This document shows, piece by piece, positions 8,955 to 18,961 of a stretch of 64,000 bases of DNA (the stretch's first letter is position 1; each line of letters opens with the position of its first letter). The notes beneath the pieces are model-generated. The model was not told the origin of the DNA and searched no databases. It saw nothing but the letters and a program-made list of their open reading frames with translations. The position numbers and the translations under genes were made by a program. The stretch is from Rhodothermaceae bacterium (GTDB lineage: Bacteria > Bacteroidota > Rhodothermia > Rhodothermales > Bin80): contig VXSC01000022.1 in the NCBI GenBank assembly GCA_009838195.1, positions 62,001 through 126,000 on the forward strand, given 5' to 3'.

Positions 8955-10079
8955 TCACGTATCTGTTCCAATATTTGGTATTTTGTTCTCTTTCTGATTG
9001 GCGAGTTGTCCGCAGGCAGCGGCGATGTCTGCCCCCCGACTGCGACGTACGGTAACTGTGACATTCCGTGCTGATAAGTGCGCCATAAACTCATTCAGAC
9101 GCGCCTCGCTCGTACGCTCGAAATCAACCCCGGGCACATTGTTGTACATGATTAGATTCACCTTTGCATGGACTTTGTGACAGAGCCGAGCCAGGGCACG
9201 AGCATCGCTGTCCGAGTCATTAAATCCCTGAAACAGACAATATTCAAATGTGAGTCGACGCCCCGTCGTAGTCGTGTGGTATTTCATGGCAGATTCCAGT
9301 GCGGCAAGGTCCGTGGCTTCGCTGCGGTTGATGGGCATGATGCTTGACCGCTTCAATTCATCGGGGGCATGCAAGGAAACCGCCAAGCCAATCCTGGGAG
9401 CATCGTTGGCCAGATCGCGGATACGGCGCGCAAGTCCGACTGTAGAGACTGTAATCCGCTTGGGCGAAAGCCCAATAGCATCTGGATGGGTCAGAATCTC
9501 CAGGCTGGCTAGGAGTGCGTTATAATTCAGAAGTGGCTCGCCCATGCCCATGAAGACCACATTCGATATATCCCGGTCAAAACGCTCATAGGCTATCTCG
9601 CGCATAAAACTCACTTGTTCGACGATCTGACCGCAGGTCAGGTTTTCCTGAAAGCCCATTCTACCCGTCGCACAAAATGTACATCCCATTGCACAACCCA
9701 CTTGACTCGAAACGCATACAGTCAGGCGGTGTGCACTCCCATGGGAATCCAGGCTTGGGATTAAGACGGTTTCAACCCTCCTCCCGGAAGGTAACTGCAT
9801 GAGAGCTTTTACTGTCTGATCCTTTGCCGTGAGGAGTGTCTGGGTTTGTAACCGTTCCATACATGCCTTTTCTGCCAGAATCTCCCGAAGCGATGCCGGG
9901 AGATTTGTCATTGATGCGAATGAGTCTGCTTTTTTTGCAGAATACATCCATCGCAGGACTTGGTGTGCTCGCCAGCTTGGCTCTCCAAGCCCTACAATCC
10001 ATTTCTCAAGTTCAGTGAGAGATAGGGCTCGTAGATCAACAGGAGGTTGTATATTACTCGGTATCAAAACGTTTGACAA
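8955..10079 (-). CDS. rlmN: Dual-specificity 23S rRNA/tRNA adenine C2-methyltransferase RlmN
   Basis: 374 residues, the usual length. This radical-SAM enzyme methylates A2503 of 23S rRNA and A37 of some tRNAs. The cluster motif is CAMGCTFCATG (CxxxCxxC), followed by the family-typical VVFMGMGEPLLNY and PKRITVSTVGL. The C-terminal cysteine that forms the methyl-transfer intermediate is present in IAAACGQL. The start is a TTG at 10079; there is no ATG in a sensible position before the conserved N-terminal region. The divergent small secreted protein gene starts 50 bases away. Confidence 0.95.
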   Translation of the reverse strand: MSNVLIPSNIQPPVDLRALSLTELEKWIVGLGEPSWRAHQVLRWMYSAKKADSFASMTNLPASLREILAEKACMERLQTQTLLTAKDQTVKALMQLPSGRRVETVLIPSLDSHGSAHRLTVCVSSQVGCAMGCTFCATGRMGFQENLTCGQIVEQVSFMREIAYERFDRDISNVVFMGMGEPLLNYNALLASLEILTHPDAIGLSPKRITVSTVGLARRIRDLANDAPRIGLAVSLHAPDELKRSSIMPINRSEATDLAALESAMKYHTTTTGRRLTFEYCLFQGFNDSDSDARALARLCHKVHAKVNLIMYNNVPGVDFERTSEARLNEFMAHLSARNVTVTVRRSRGADIAAACGQLANQKENKIPNIGTDT

Positions 10080-10129
10080 TTACAAGGGGGAACGTTACCT
10101 TGGTAGTAAATCTTAAGATCCATACGATT

Positions 10130-10546
10130 ATGAAACAAGCATCAACTCTATTGCTTTTCATCACCTTTTTGGCGGGTCCGGCGGTTTTGGCGCAGGCGCC
10201 TGCCAATCACCTAGAAGGAAGTTGGCGCATTGTATCCCAGCGGTCTGTTTACCCGGATACGGTAATCATTACGCTTAATGTTCCGCCATCAATAAAAATT
10301 CTGAATTCCACGCATTTTTCCTGGGGATATCAGTCAGCAAACGGCGCAGAAGTTCTGGCTGGAGGGGGAAGGTATACCCTGGAAGATGATACCCTGTATA
10401 CGGAGTATCTGGAGTACCATACCAGTGAAGCCCTGGTTGGTGTAGCCCTGCGTTTTTCTGCCCGTGTTGTCGGTGATCTTTGGTACCACGTGGGTGAATT
10501 CCCAAGCGGATATCGCCTGGAAGAGGTTTGGCGTCGGATCGAGTAG
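10130..10546 (+). CDS. Small exported protein, lipocalin-like (DUF4488-type)
   Basis: 139 residues from the ATG at 10130. A signal peptide is clear: MKQASTLLLFITFLAG then AVLAQ as the likely cleavage region. The mature part begins HLEGSWRIVSQRSVYPD and ends YRLEEVWRRIE, with a predicted all-beta pattern like the lipocalin-like domains that begin G-(S/T)-W and end E-x-W-x-R. The ligand is unknown. An upstream in-frame extension to 10073 would overlap rlmN and bury the signal peptide, so the later ATG was chosen. The stop is one base from the end of ctaB on the other strand. Confidence 0.7.
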   Translation: MKQASTLLLFITFLAGPAVLAQAPANHLEGSWRIVSQRSVYPDTVIITLNVPPSIKILNSTHFSWGYQSANGAEVLAGGGRYTLEDDTLYTEYLEYHTSEALVGVALRFSARVVGDLWYHVGEFPSGYRLEEVWRRIE

Positions 10547-10547
10547 C

Positions 10548-11474
10548 CTACAGTAGCCAGTGATCGGCTGTGATTGCGGCGACCAGGATCGGTACGTAGA
10601 TAATGCTGGCCAAGAGCACTCGGCGTGCCTGCGTGGCAGTCTGTTTTTGGTGAAATCCAACGGAGGGCCAGATAAAACCGATCCCCGCAGGCATGATGAT
10701 TGCCAGGTAGATCCATCCGGTGTAATCCAGGAGGGGTAATAGAAGGCTGGTTCCCAGTAACAGGACACTGTAGACGAGAATTCGGTGAGCTGTTGCCTTT
10801 GCTTCTGGATTTTTAGCGGGGAGCATCGCATGGCCCCCGCGTGCATAATCTTTACGATACATCCAGGCAAGAGCCAGAAAGTGAGGGATTTGCCAAAGTG
10901 CAAACATCCCAAAAAGGATCCAGCCGGCAGTGCCAACCGTTCCCGTGGCAGCTGTATATCCTCCCAGAGCAGGTAGCGCCCCGGGGATCGTCCCAATCAG
11001 GGTATTGTAGGTTGTGCGGCGTTTAAGCGGCGTATAGGCAAACAAATACAGAACAATGGTCAATGCCGCCAAAAGCAGTGTCGTTAGATTCACCCACCAA
11101 AGCAGAGTGAGTCCGGCAATCACTAGTATAATTCCAAAAACAAGTGCAATCCCCGGATGGATTCGCCCGGAAGGCAGTGGCCGCTGGGCAGTGCGGCGCA
11201 TCAGCGCATCATTATGTCGCTCGATGTAGTGATTCAGTACGCCGCCCCCAGCACTCGCAAACGCGGTTCCGGCTAAGGTCAGTAGCAGTAAGGTCGGACT
11301 TGGACTTCCAGTTGTGCCTAAAATGAATCCGGCCAGCGCAGCGAGTACGACTTGGAAAGTAATTTCCGGCTTGACCAACTCCCAGTAATCTTGGAGAGTC
11401 GAAATCGGGCCCGCCCCTGGCCGCAGAAGACGGAGTTCCGCAGCTTCTTCGGAAAGAAAAGTATTACTGTTCAC
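10548..11474 (-). CDS. ctaB: Protoheme IX farnesyltransferase (heme O synthase)
   Basis: 308 residues, integral membrane UbiA-family prenyltransferase. It adds farnesyl to heme b to make heme O, the step before CtaA. The first Asp-rich motif is seen in NHYIERHNDALMRRT followed by QRPLPSG, and the second conserved region in YTPLKRRTTYNTLIG. About eight or nine hydrophobic helices fill the rest. The start is GTG at 11474, inside the last codons of ctaA (11-base overlap), which implies one transcript ctaA-ctaB. It faces the lipocalin-like gene. Confidence 0.95.
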   Translation of the reverse strand: MNSNTFLSEEAAELRLLRPGAGPISTLQDYWELVKPEITFQVVLAALAGFILGTTGSPSPTLLLLTLAGTAFASAGGGVLNHYIERHNDALMRRTAQRPLPSGRIHPGIALVFGIILVIAGLTLLWWVNLTTLLLAALTIVLYLFAYTPLKRRTTYNTLIGTIPGALPALGGYTAATGTVGTAGWILFGMFALWQIPHFLALAWMYRKDYARGGHAMLPAKNPEAKATAHRILVYSVLLLGTSLLLPLLDYTGWIYLAIIMPAGIGFIWPSVGFHQKQTATQARRVLLASIIYVPILVAAITADHWLL

Positions 11475-12402
11475 CTTGCACCCTCAAGGTTCCAAGCATT
11501 ACGCAAGCGCAACTGCCCATTAGAATTGTTCCAACTACCAGATGAGAAGACGAAAGTATAACCTGAACCAAACTCCGGGTACCTTGCCCGGAATCGAAAA
11601 GAAGTACAGTCAGAGTAACCATCCCCAGAACCATTTGCACGCCCAGACTGATCAACATCCACCAAGCTCCGCGATTCAGGATTGGTTTGTCATTAAAGTA
11701 CTCTCGGATATTTCCGCAGGTCACAATGACTAAAGATAATGCAACAACACTTCCCGAAGCATGAATGGTCACGAAAATCAGGTCTACCCCGTCGCCGGGA
11801 TGCCGGAGTAGGGCGCCCAGAAGAATTTGTATATAGACGGCTGCCGCGGTAGCGATTGTCAGAGTGCGCAGGCGCCTAATTTTCGATGAACCCTCAATAG
11901 AGTGCTCGAGCCATGTCCGCGAATTAAACAGTGTCAGGGCCGCTGCGGTACAGAAAAAAAGCTGTGCTCCCATTGCGTGGACCACTGCCAGATCCATAGA
12001 GGCCCAGATTACGCGGAGTCCCCCAAGGACTCCCTGTACAACTACGAGGCCAACTGCGGATACAGCTACAATGCGAACCCAGCGCCGTGAATCTGCTATC
12101 AGGGTCCATAGAGCAAGCCCAACGACCCATAATCCTACCAAAGCTCCAAGCAAACGGTGTCCGTGCTCAGCCAAAATAGGACCAACCTGCCACCATCGTG
12201 CATCTGGATCTTCAGGATCGCTGTATCCTGTGGCAAGTGGATCATAGGAGCCGAATGAAGTAGGCCAGTCTGGAACAGCAAGGCCGGCCTCAATACTGGT
12301 TACCACTCCTCCCCAACTGACCAGTATGAGGCAAAGAACCAGTCCACTTGCGGCGTAGTGATATCGCCAACGGGGAGACAACGGACTTGAGGATGTAACC
12401 AT
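11464..12402 (-). CDS. ctaA: Heme A synthase (COX15/CtaA)
   Basis: About 312 residues with eight hydrophobic helices. CtaA oxidises the C8 methyl of heme O to give heme A for an aa3- or caa3-type oxidase. The conserved heme-ligand histidines lie in AEHGHRLLG, VVHAMGAQLFF, VTIHASGSV and SSSHLVVGT; the extracytoplasmic loop AVPDWPTSFGSY is also typical. ATG at 12402 was preferred to a TTG two codons upstream. The first gene of a ctaAB pair, divergent from the phosphohexomutase gene with 75 bases between starts. Confidence 0.93.
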   Translation of the reverse strand: MVTSSSPLSPRWRYHYAASGLVLCLILVSWGGVVTSIEAGLAVPDWPTSFGSYDPLATGYSDPEDPDARWWQVGPILAEHGHRLLGALVGLWVVGLALWTLIADSRRWVRIVAVSAVGLVVVQGVLGGLRVIWASMDLAVVHAMGAQLFFCTAAALTLFNSRTWLEHSIEGSSKIRRLRTLTIATAAAVYIQILLGALLRHPGDGVDLIFVTIHASGSVVALSLVIVTCGNIREYFNDKPILNRGAWWMLISLGVQMVLGMVTLTVLLFDSGQGTRSLVQVILSSSHLVVGTILMGSCACVMLGTLRVQGEQ

Positions 12403-12477
12403 GATCAAAAAAATCCAGCCCTAGGCAACCCAAACGACCGTTATTCTGTTCCACTGCGATGAACGCTGAAATGACCT

Positions 12478-13848
12478 ATGGGAACACTCATTGAATCAAT
12501 TTCTGGAATCAGGGGGATCTATGGTGCTGGTCTGGATGAACGGGTCCTCGTACGCTACAGCCTAGCTTTCGGTACATTTTGTTTGAATCAGCCGAATCGG
12601 CTTCCTCGATGCGTTGTCGTAGGTCGGGATGCACGTGTCTCGGGAGACGCATGTTCTCAGATTGTTATAGCAACACTCCGCAGTCTTGGAATTGAAGTGA
12701 TTGATATTGGGCTGGCTCCCACACCAACAGTTGCAATGGCCGTCCTGTTCGAAGAGGCGCGTGGAGGGATCGTATTGAGCGCCTCTCACAACCCTGAGGA
12801 TTGGAATGCGCTGAAATTACTCAATGAGAAGAGCGAGTTTTTGTCACCGGAAGAGGGGAGGATCGTGATGGATATGGCACAGCAGCCAGAAGCGCCAATG
12901 CATCGGAAGGTTCAGCCAGGGGAGATACGTACCGCCGAATATATTTCGAGGCATATTGATGCGATCCTGGACCTGCCATACTGTCAGCCGGATGCCATTG
13001 AAGCCATGGGCTACACGGTTGTGGTGGATGGGATCAATTCGGTCGGTGCATTGGCATTGCCACCGCTATTGAAGCGGTTAGAGGTGAAGGACGTCCAGCT
13101 GATCAATGGTGAGGTTACGGGTCGGTTTGCTCACCCGGCGGAGCCGCTGCCTGAGCATTTGCAGGAGACGATGGAGTATGTTCGGGAAATGAATGCCGAT
13201 CTGGGACTGGTGGTAGACCCGGATGCAGACAGACTGGCCCTGATTGATGATCAGGGGAACTATGTGAGTGAAGAATTGACGCAGGTGATTGCCGCGGACT
13301 TCCTGTGGCAGAGGCGCAGTGGACCCTATGCCACCAACCTGTCTTCATCCCGTGCAATCGACGATGTGGCAGCACGCTACGGAATGCCCGTGTACCGGTC
13401 CGCGGTGGGAGAAATTAATGTCGTGAAGACAATGCAGCAGTATGGGGCCATTCTTGGCGGAGAAGGCAATGGAGGAGTGATTTTGCCGGATCTCCATTAT
13501 GGACGGGATGCACTCGTAGGCACCGCGATCATCCTTCAGCACCTAGCTGAACAGAAGATGCCGCTCTCAGAGTATCGGCGCTCCTTACCCCAATATGTGA
13601 TTTCGAAAAACAAAATCACGGTGTCGGATCCAGATGAAGTGCTTCGGCGGTTTGCTTCGCGGCATGCGCATGAGGATATTTCAACTGTAGATGGGGTGAA
13701 AATAAACCTGCCAAGTGGCTGGGTTCATGTTCGCAAGTCCAATACCGAGCCGATCGTGCGTATTTATGCAGAGGCATCCAGCGAGCGTGAGGCAAGTGAT
13801 CTTGCCAGGTGGTGCATGGACGATATCGGGTCGGACAAAAAAAGTTAG
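12478..13848 (+). CDS. glmM: Phosphohexomutase, probably phosphoglucosamine mutase
   Basis: 456 residues, alpha-D-phosphohexomutase family. The catalytic phosphoserine loop is LSASHNPEDWNALK, the metal loop VVDPDADRLALID, and the phosphate-binding C-terminal motif SNTEPIVRIYAE. In related phyla this type is usually assigned to GlmM, which converts glucosamine-6-phosphate to glucosamine-1-phosphate for peptidoglycan and LPS precursors, but phosphomannomutase cannot be excluded from sequence. It begins GTLIESISGIRGIYG. Its last codons overlap the start of a hairpin that acts as the groEL terminator. Confidence 0.85.
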   Translation: MGTLIESISGIRGIYGAGLDERVLVRYSLAFGTFCLNQPNRLPRCVVVGRDARVSGDACSQIVIATLRSLGIEVIDIGLAPTPTVAMAVLFEEARGGIVLSASHNPEDWNALKLLNEKSEFLSPEEGRIVMDMAQQPEAPMHRKVQPGEIRTAEYISRHIDAILDLPYCQPDAIEAMGYTVVVDGINSVGALALPPLLKRLEVKDVQLINGEVTGRFAHPAEPLPEHLQETMEYVREMNADLGLVVDPDADRLALIDDQGNYVSEELTQVIAADFLWQRRSGPYATNLSSSRAIDDVAARYGMPVYRSAVGEINVVKTMQQYGAILGGEGNGGVILPDLHYGRDALVGTAIILQHLAEQKMPLSEYRRSLPQYVISKNKITVSDPDEVLRRFASRHAHEDISTVDGVKINLPSGWVHVRKSNTEPIVRIYAEASSEREASDLARWCMDDIGSDKKS

Positions 13849-13875
13849 GGGGCGAAGCCTGATAGCCCCGCCCCC
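13848..13875 (-). terminator. Rho-independent terminator of groES-groEL
   Basis: Arms GGGGGCG (13848-13854) and CGCCCCC (13869-13875) form a 7-bp GC stem. Read on the minus strand it is followed within four bases by a run of seven T (13836-13843 region), the pattern of an intrinsic terminator for groEL. The plus-strand reading lacks a T-run, so it is weaker for the phosphohexomutase gene, whose last codons it touches. Confidence 0.75.
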
Positions 13876-13899
13876 CTTCGGACTGTGTGAGAATTTGGG

Positions 13900-15570
<1,671 letters not shown>

Positions 15571-15594
15571 TTAAGATTAATGTATGAGGATTCG

Positions 15595-15879
15595 TTACTG
15601 GATAATGCCGAGGATATCGCTCTCCCGCATGATCATGTACTCCTGGTCGTCAAGTGTGACCTCGGTTCCAGAGTACTTGCCATATAGAACGACATCACCG
15701 GCTTTGACGGTCATGTCAATTTTGGTGCCGTTTTCAACACGGCCTGGACCGACAGCCAAGACGACTCCCCGTTGGGGTTTTTCTTTCGCCGTGTCTGGAA
15801 TGTAGAGGCCGCTGGCAGTCTGCTCTTCAGCATCTTGCGCCTGTACGACCACACGATCACTGAGTGGTTGAATTTTCAT
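15595..15879 (-). CDS. groES: Co-chaperonin GroES (10 kDa)
   Basis: 94 residues from the ATG at 15879, which gives the canonical [13 protein letters not shown] start; a longer frame upstream has no family support. GroES caps the GroEL chamber. The mobile loop ([20 protein letters not shown] region) and the roof and C-terminal [17 protein letters not shown] are typical. First gene of the groESL operon, with the CIRCE operator 48 bases upstream. Confidence 0.97.
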   Translation of the reverse strand: MKIQPLSDRVVVQAQDAEEQTASGLYIPDTAKEKPQRGVVLAVGPGRVENGTKIDMTVKAGDVVLYGKYSGTEVTLDDQEYMIMRESDILGIIQ

Positions 15880-15926
15880 GATTGGTAAAAGGTTAAGTTG
15901 TTGATTAGGAAGTAAAGTTTCGGTTG

Positions 15927-15953
15927 TTAGCAATCTCTCTAAGTGAGTGCTAA
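15927..15953. promoter_or_regulatory. CIRCE element (HrcA operator) of groESL
   Basis: TTAGCAATC, nine bases, then GAGTGCTAA. This equals the CIRCE consensus TTAGCACTC-N9-GAGTGCTAA except for one base in the upstream arm. It sits 48 bases before groES. HrcA binding here would repress the operon until heat or unfolded protein titrates GroEL. hrcA itself is not in the window. Confidence 0.9.
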
Positions 15954-15984
15954 CAAAAATGCAGCAGGCTTATCTTTGCAGAGT

Positions 15985-16000
15985 TACATTATGTAATGTA
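15985..16000. repeat. Short perfect inverted repeat beyond CIRCE
   Basis: TACATTA-TG-TAATGTA, two perfect 7-base arms. It lies 32 bases upstream of CIRCE on the groES side and 140 bases before the DUF2085 gene on the other strand. It could be a second operator of groESL or one for the divergent gene. Nothing else supports a function. Confidence 0.3.
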
Positions 16001-16139
16001 CATGCTTCAAACAAGATGCATTGTGCATTCAGGTGAGGTCACAGCGCAAACTGTATGCCATGCTGAACTGTGGCAAAATTAGGCGTATATGAGTGCCAAG
16101 CTGTCCAAAGTGACCACAAAGATAAGGACAAATTGACGC

Positions 16140-16580
16140 ATGACAATTCGCATCAACGGAACTGCCTGGATAGGATCCCTCTTGCTGATGGCGATTTTGC
16201 CGGTGCTGGCCAGCATCCCTCCATGGGTTAGTGAGCCGCTGCAATTGGCATTGATACACATATTTGATCCATTCTGTCACCAGATCAGTGAACGCTCTCC
16301 CCATGTTGATGGCGTCCAGTTGGCTGTCTGCCACAGGTGCTATGGAATCCTGATCGGCCTAGTTGTAGGGCCCATTGTTGCTTTGATTTGCCGGAGCTGG
16401 AGTGGCAGGAATGCACGGATATTCGTGATTGCATCCCTAGTCCCGCTAGCATTGGACTGGGGGCTGGAGGTCTTGGATATTTTGCACAATTCGGCGGGAA
16501 GCCGCTTTCTCACGGGAGCAATTTTTGGTATTGTTGCCGGAGTTCTGGTTGCACGAGCGATGGCTTGGCGTGAAACATAA
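16140..16580 (+). CDS. DUF2085 family membrane protein
   Basis: 146 residues with four hydrophobic segments. The family signature is present: DPFCHQISERSPHV and then AVCHRCYGILIG, a CHQ plus CxRCxG arrangement that suggests metal or heme binding near the membrane, though the function of DUF2085 proteins is not known. It stands alone, divergent from groESL, followed by another small membrane protein on the same strand after 62 bases. Confidence 0.8.
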   Translation: MTIRINGTAWIGSLLLMAILPVLASIPPWVSEPLQLALIHIFDPFCHQISERSPHVDGVQLAVCHRCYGILIGLVVGPIVALICRSWSGRNARIFVIASLVPLALDWGLEVLDILHNSAGSRFLTGAIFGIVAGVLVARAMAWRET

Positions 16581-16642
16581 AGGCATCCTACCAATATATG
16601 TGTATATTGCTTATTATTGAAACCGAACAAACACAATATTAA

Positions 16643-17179
16643 ATGCCTTCAAAAACTCAATCCATTCTCATTGGTGGTCTAATCGCCGCCGTTACAGGGA
16701 CGATCGTTTCGGTGGCCGCTCAGGTATCGGGCGCCTCTGATCCTACCAACCCGCAACAGGTTCTGAGCCTCATTTTTGGCTTAATCGGATGCATGGTCAT
16801 GTTAACCAGTGGGCTTGTTGCCGTTTGGCACTATGCCACGGAAAACGAATTAACCCTGACGGGAGGTCAAGGAGTTGGAATAGGTGCGCTCGCGGGGATC
16901 GTGTATGCCGTGGTTGGATTGGCTTTGGGGTGGTTATTGATCCTGCTGGGTGTACTTCCGTCTCCCCAGGATACGCTGGATGCGGTACGTGACACCGGCG
17001 CATTTGACGCTGCTGGCGGGGAGCAGGCGGAATCCATCACTGGGATGATGATAACCTGGGGTGGACCGGTGATGGCAGTCTTTGGTGGAGTCCTGTTGGG
17101 ACTGATTGGAGGCGCGATCGGTGCAGCATTATTCAAGCGCGGCGTAGAATCACCCGATGAGGGATCTACAATAATGTAG
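16643..17179 (+). CDS. Small integral membrane protein, function unknown
   Basis: 178 residues with four strongly hydrophobic segments (about 5-28, 42-64, 78-105 and 130-165) separated by short loops; the third loop is acidic (DTLDAVRDTGAFDAAGGEQ). Gly- and Ala-rich helices resemble DUF4199-type membrane proteins of Bacteroidota, but I cannot assign it with confidence. The start is ATG at 16643. Downstream, 17180-17365 holds no convincing gene. Confidence 0.65.
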   Translation: MPSKTQSILIGGLIAAVTGTIVSVAAQVSGASDPTNPQQVLSLIFGLIGCMVMLTSGLVAVWHYATENELTLTGGQGVGIGALAGIVYAVVGLALGWLLILLGVLPSPQDTLDAVRDTGAFDAAGGEQAESITGMMITWGGPVMAVFGGVLLGLIGGAIGAALFKRGVESPDEGSTIM

Positions 17180-17365
17180 AGGTTTCCCGCTGTCACTACC
17201 TGGGATATCGAGAGACGTCTCAAGTGAGCGTCGTGCAGGGGCAAAGGTAAATGAACATCGTGGCCCTGGGCTGTACTGTGGTCGAGAGTTCGTTATGCCT
17301 GGATTGTGGAGCACCCGTGAAATGGATCCCGAACCGGATTACCTCTTTCCTGATTTTGTGCATGC

Positions 17366-17857
17366 TTAACGAAACACGCGGGGTCCTGGAAACCCACGGG
17401 CTCCCTTGGGCCGGCCGAGGATTTCACGAAGGATAATTGCTTTCCGTGCAGACTTCGGATCTTTCAGGTCACTGGTGATCGTGCGGGATGCGCTCGGTAC
17501 ATGCTTTGCGGGTGGATCAGGCGGCTTGGGCAGTTCAGGTTTTCTGACAGGTCGCTGGATGGTGCCGGGTGTTTCGAAGTACGGGTTTGCCGGCTGGGGC
17601 GATTCTGTGGGAAGGTTCTGGGTACTAGGAATGTACGGGGTATACTCATCAGGCCAATCAGAAGGCGTCCGCGGTGCAGGAGCTGGAGCGACTTCAGGTC
17701 GCTCGTCAGGCGAAGTCTGCAGATCTCGCAGAGCATCCTCAAGAGACCAGGGATCCTCTTTCTGCGTCTGCTGCTGTTTTTTCTTGGCAAGTCTCCCCAA
17801 TATTGTGAAAACGAGATAGAGCACACCGAGAATGAGATATAGGAGTGTTTCGTTCAT
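17366..17857 (-). CDS. Membrane-anchored Pro-rich protein downstream of mutY
   Basis: 163 residues. One N-terminal membrane anchor (MNETLLYLILGVLYLVFTIL) is followed by a basic KKK patch, a long Pro-rich acidic linker, and a conserved-looking C-terminal helix DLKDPKSARKAIILREILG that probably marks the functional end. Function unknown. Its ATG overlaps the mutY stop by four bases, so it is translated from the mutY transcript. The short final helix makes it a candidate scaffold, but that is a guess. Confidence 0.65.
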   Translation of the reverse strand: MNETLLYLILGVLYLVFTILGRLAKKKQQQTQKEDPWSLEDALRDLQTSPDERPEVAPAPAPRTPSDWPDEYTPYIPSTQNLPTESPQPANPYFETPGTIQRPVRKPELPKPPDPPAKHVPSASRTITSDLKDPKSARKAIILREILGRPKGARGFPGPRVFR

Positions 17858-18936
17858 GGTGCTTCGGTTACCGGGGACGACAGAAGGTTAAGTATATGCC
17901 GATTTGCTCTAGGAAACGCAAATTTGTTTAGTTCATCAGGTGAGATCCAGGCAGTTGTTAAGCCTGCGGTAGATTTAGGCTCGCCGTCAATCATGGTGCA
18001 CTCATATGCACGCAGTGTAATTCTGAAGTGAGAATATGCGTGGTTCACCTTACCAATCATTTTCCCTACCAGCACCTGTACTCCAAGCTCTTCGTGCAGT
18101 TCACGGGCACAAGTTGCTGGGCCTGATTCCCCCGGTTGTGCTTTCCCTCCAGGCAATTCCCACAGGCCGCCCAGAAGGCCTTTCGGCGCACGCTGTTGGA
18201 TAAATATCCGTCCTGAAGCATCACGAAGAACCGCGACGGCAACATCGTGGTGTGGAATAGGTCCTTTCTTCTTTGATGCCGGATACCGTTCGGGAGTACC
18301 CTCATACCATGCCGAACAATAGCTTTGAACCGGGCATACAGTACATTGTGGGCGCTTGGGTGTACATACTTGTGACCCCAGTTCCATCATCGCCTGATTA
18401 TGATCCCCAGGTCGGCTGGCACTAAGTAATTGATCAGCGAGCTGCTGAACTATTTTGGCCGGAGTTCCCGGATGGGAAAATATGCGAGAGACGACGCGGC
18501 GGACATTGCCATCAACCGCAGCCACAGGCTCCTTGAATGCGATCGAAGCAATGGCTCTGCTGATATATGGACCGATGCCAGGCAGTAAGCGTAATTTTTT
18601 ACAACTTGACGGAAGTCGGCCCGAAGCAACAACTTCCCGGGCTGCCGCGTGTAGATTGCGTGCACGTGCATAGTATCCCATTCCCTCCCAAATGCGAAGT
18701 ACATCATCCAGGTCGGCCGCGGCCAGTTCCTCGAGCGTTGGGAATGTGTCCAAGAATCGTTCGTAATACGTCCGCACATACTCCACGCGGGTCTGCTGAA
18801 GCATGACTTCTGAAAGCCAAATCTCATATAGATCTGTCGTCCCGCGCCATGGAAGGTCACGATGGTTAGTGTCATACCAGCTCAGGAGTACTTTCGAGAA
18901 GTTACCTGGCTTATTTTGGGGTATGCGGGTACTCAG
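17854..18936 (-). CDS. mutY: Adenine DNA glycosylase MutY (non-ATG start)
   Basis: MutY removes adenine mispaired with 8-oxoguanine. Evidence: catalytic Asp in VDGNVRRV, helix-hairpin-helix LPGIGPYISRAIASIAF, the 4Fe-4S ligands in CTPKRPQCTVCPVQSYC (spacing 6-2-5), and a C-terminal Nudix-like domain GGLWELPGGKAQPGES. The first in-frame ATG (18804) would begin at MLQQTRV and drop the catalytic Glu of SEVMLQQT. The open frame continues upstream through SWYDTNHRDLPWRGTTDLYE, canonical MutY N-terminus, to a TAA at 18955-18957, with no ATG, GTG or TTG. The CTG at 18936 is given as a tentative start. The upstream end is divergent from the Omp85 gene. Confidence 0.9.
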   Translation of the reverse strand: MSTRIPQNKPGNFSKVLLSWYDTNHRDLPWRGTTDLYEIWLSEVMLQQTRVEYVRTYYERFLDTFPTLEELAAADLDDVLRIWEGMGYYARARNLHAAAREVVASGRLPSSCKKLRLLPGIGPYISRAIASIAFKEPVAAVDGNVRRVVSRIFSHPGTPAKIVQQLADQLLSASRPGDHNQAMMELGSQVCTPKRPQCTVCPVQSYCSAWYEGTPERYPASKKKGPIPHHDVAVAVLRDASGRIFIQQRAPKGLLGGLWELPGGKAQPGESGPATCARELHEELGVQVLVGKMIGKVNHAYSHFRITLRAYECTMIDGEPKSTAGLTTAWISPDELNKFAFPRANRHILNLLSSPVTEAP

Positions 18937-18961
18937 AGATACGAAGGGGTTGATTTACGTG

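Noticed and set aside
10334-10996. 220-residue minus-strand frame
   Set aside because: Another frame of ctaB, which has clear motifs.
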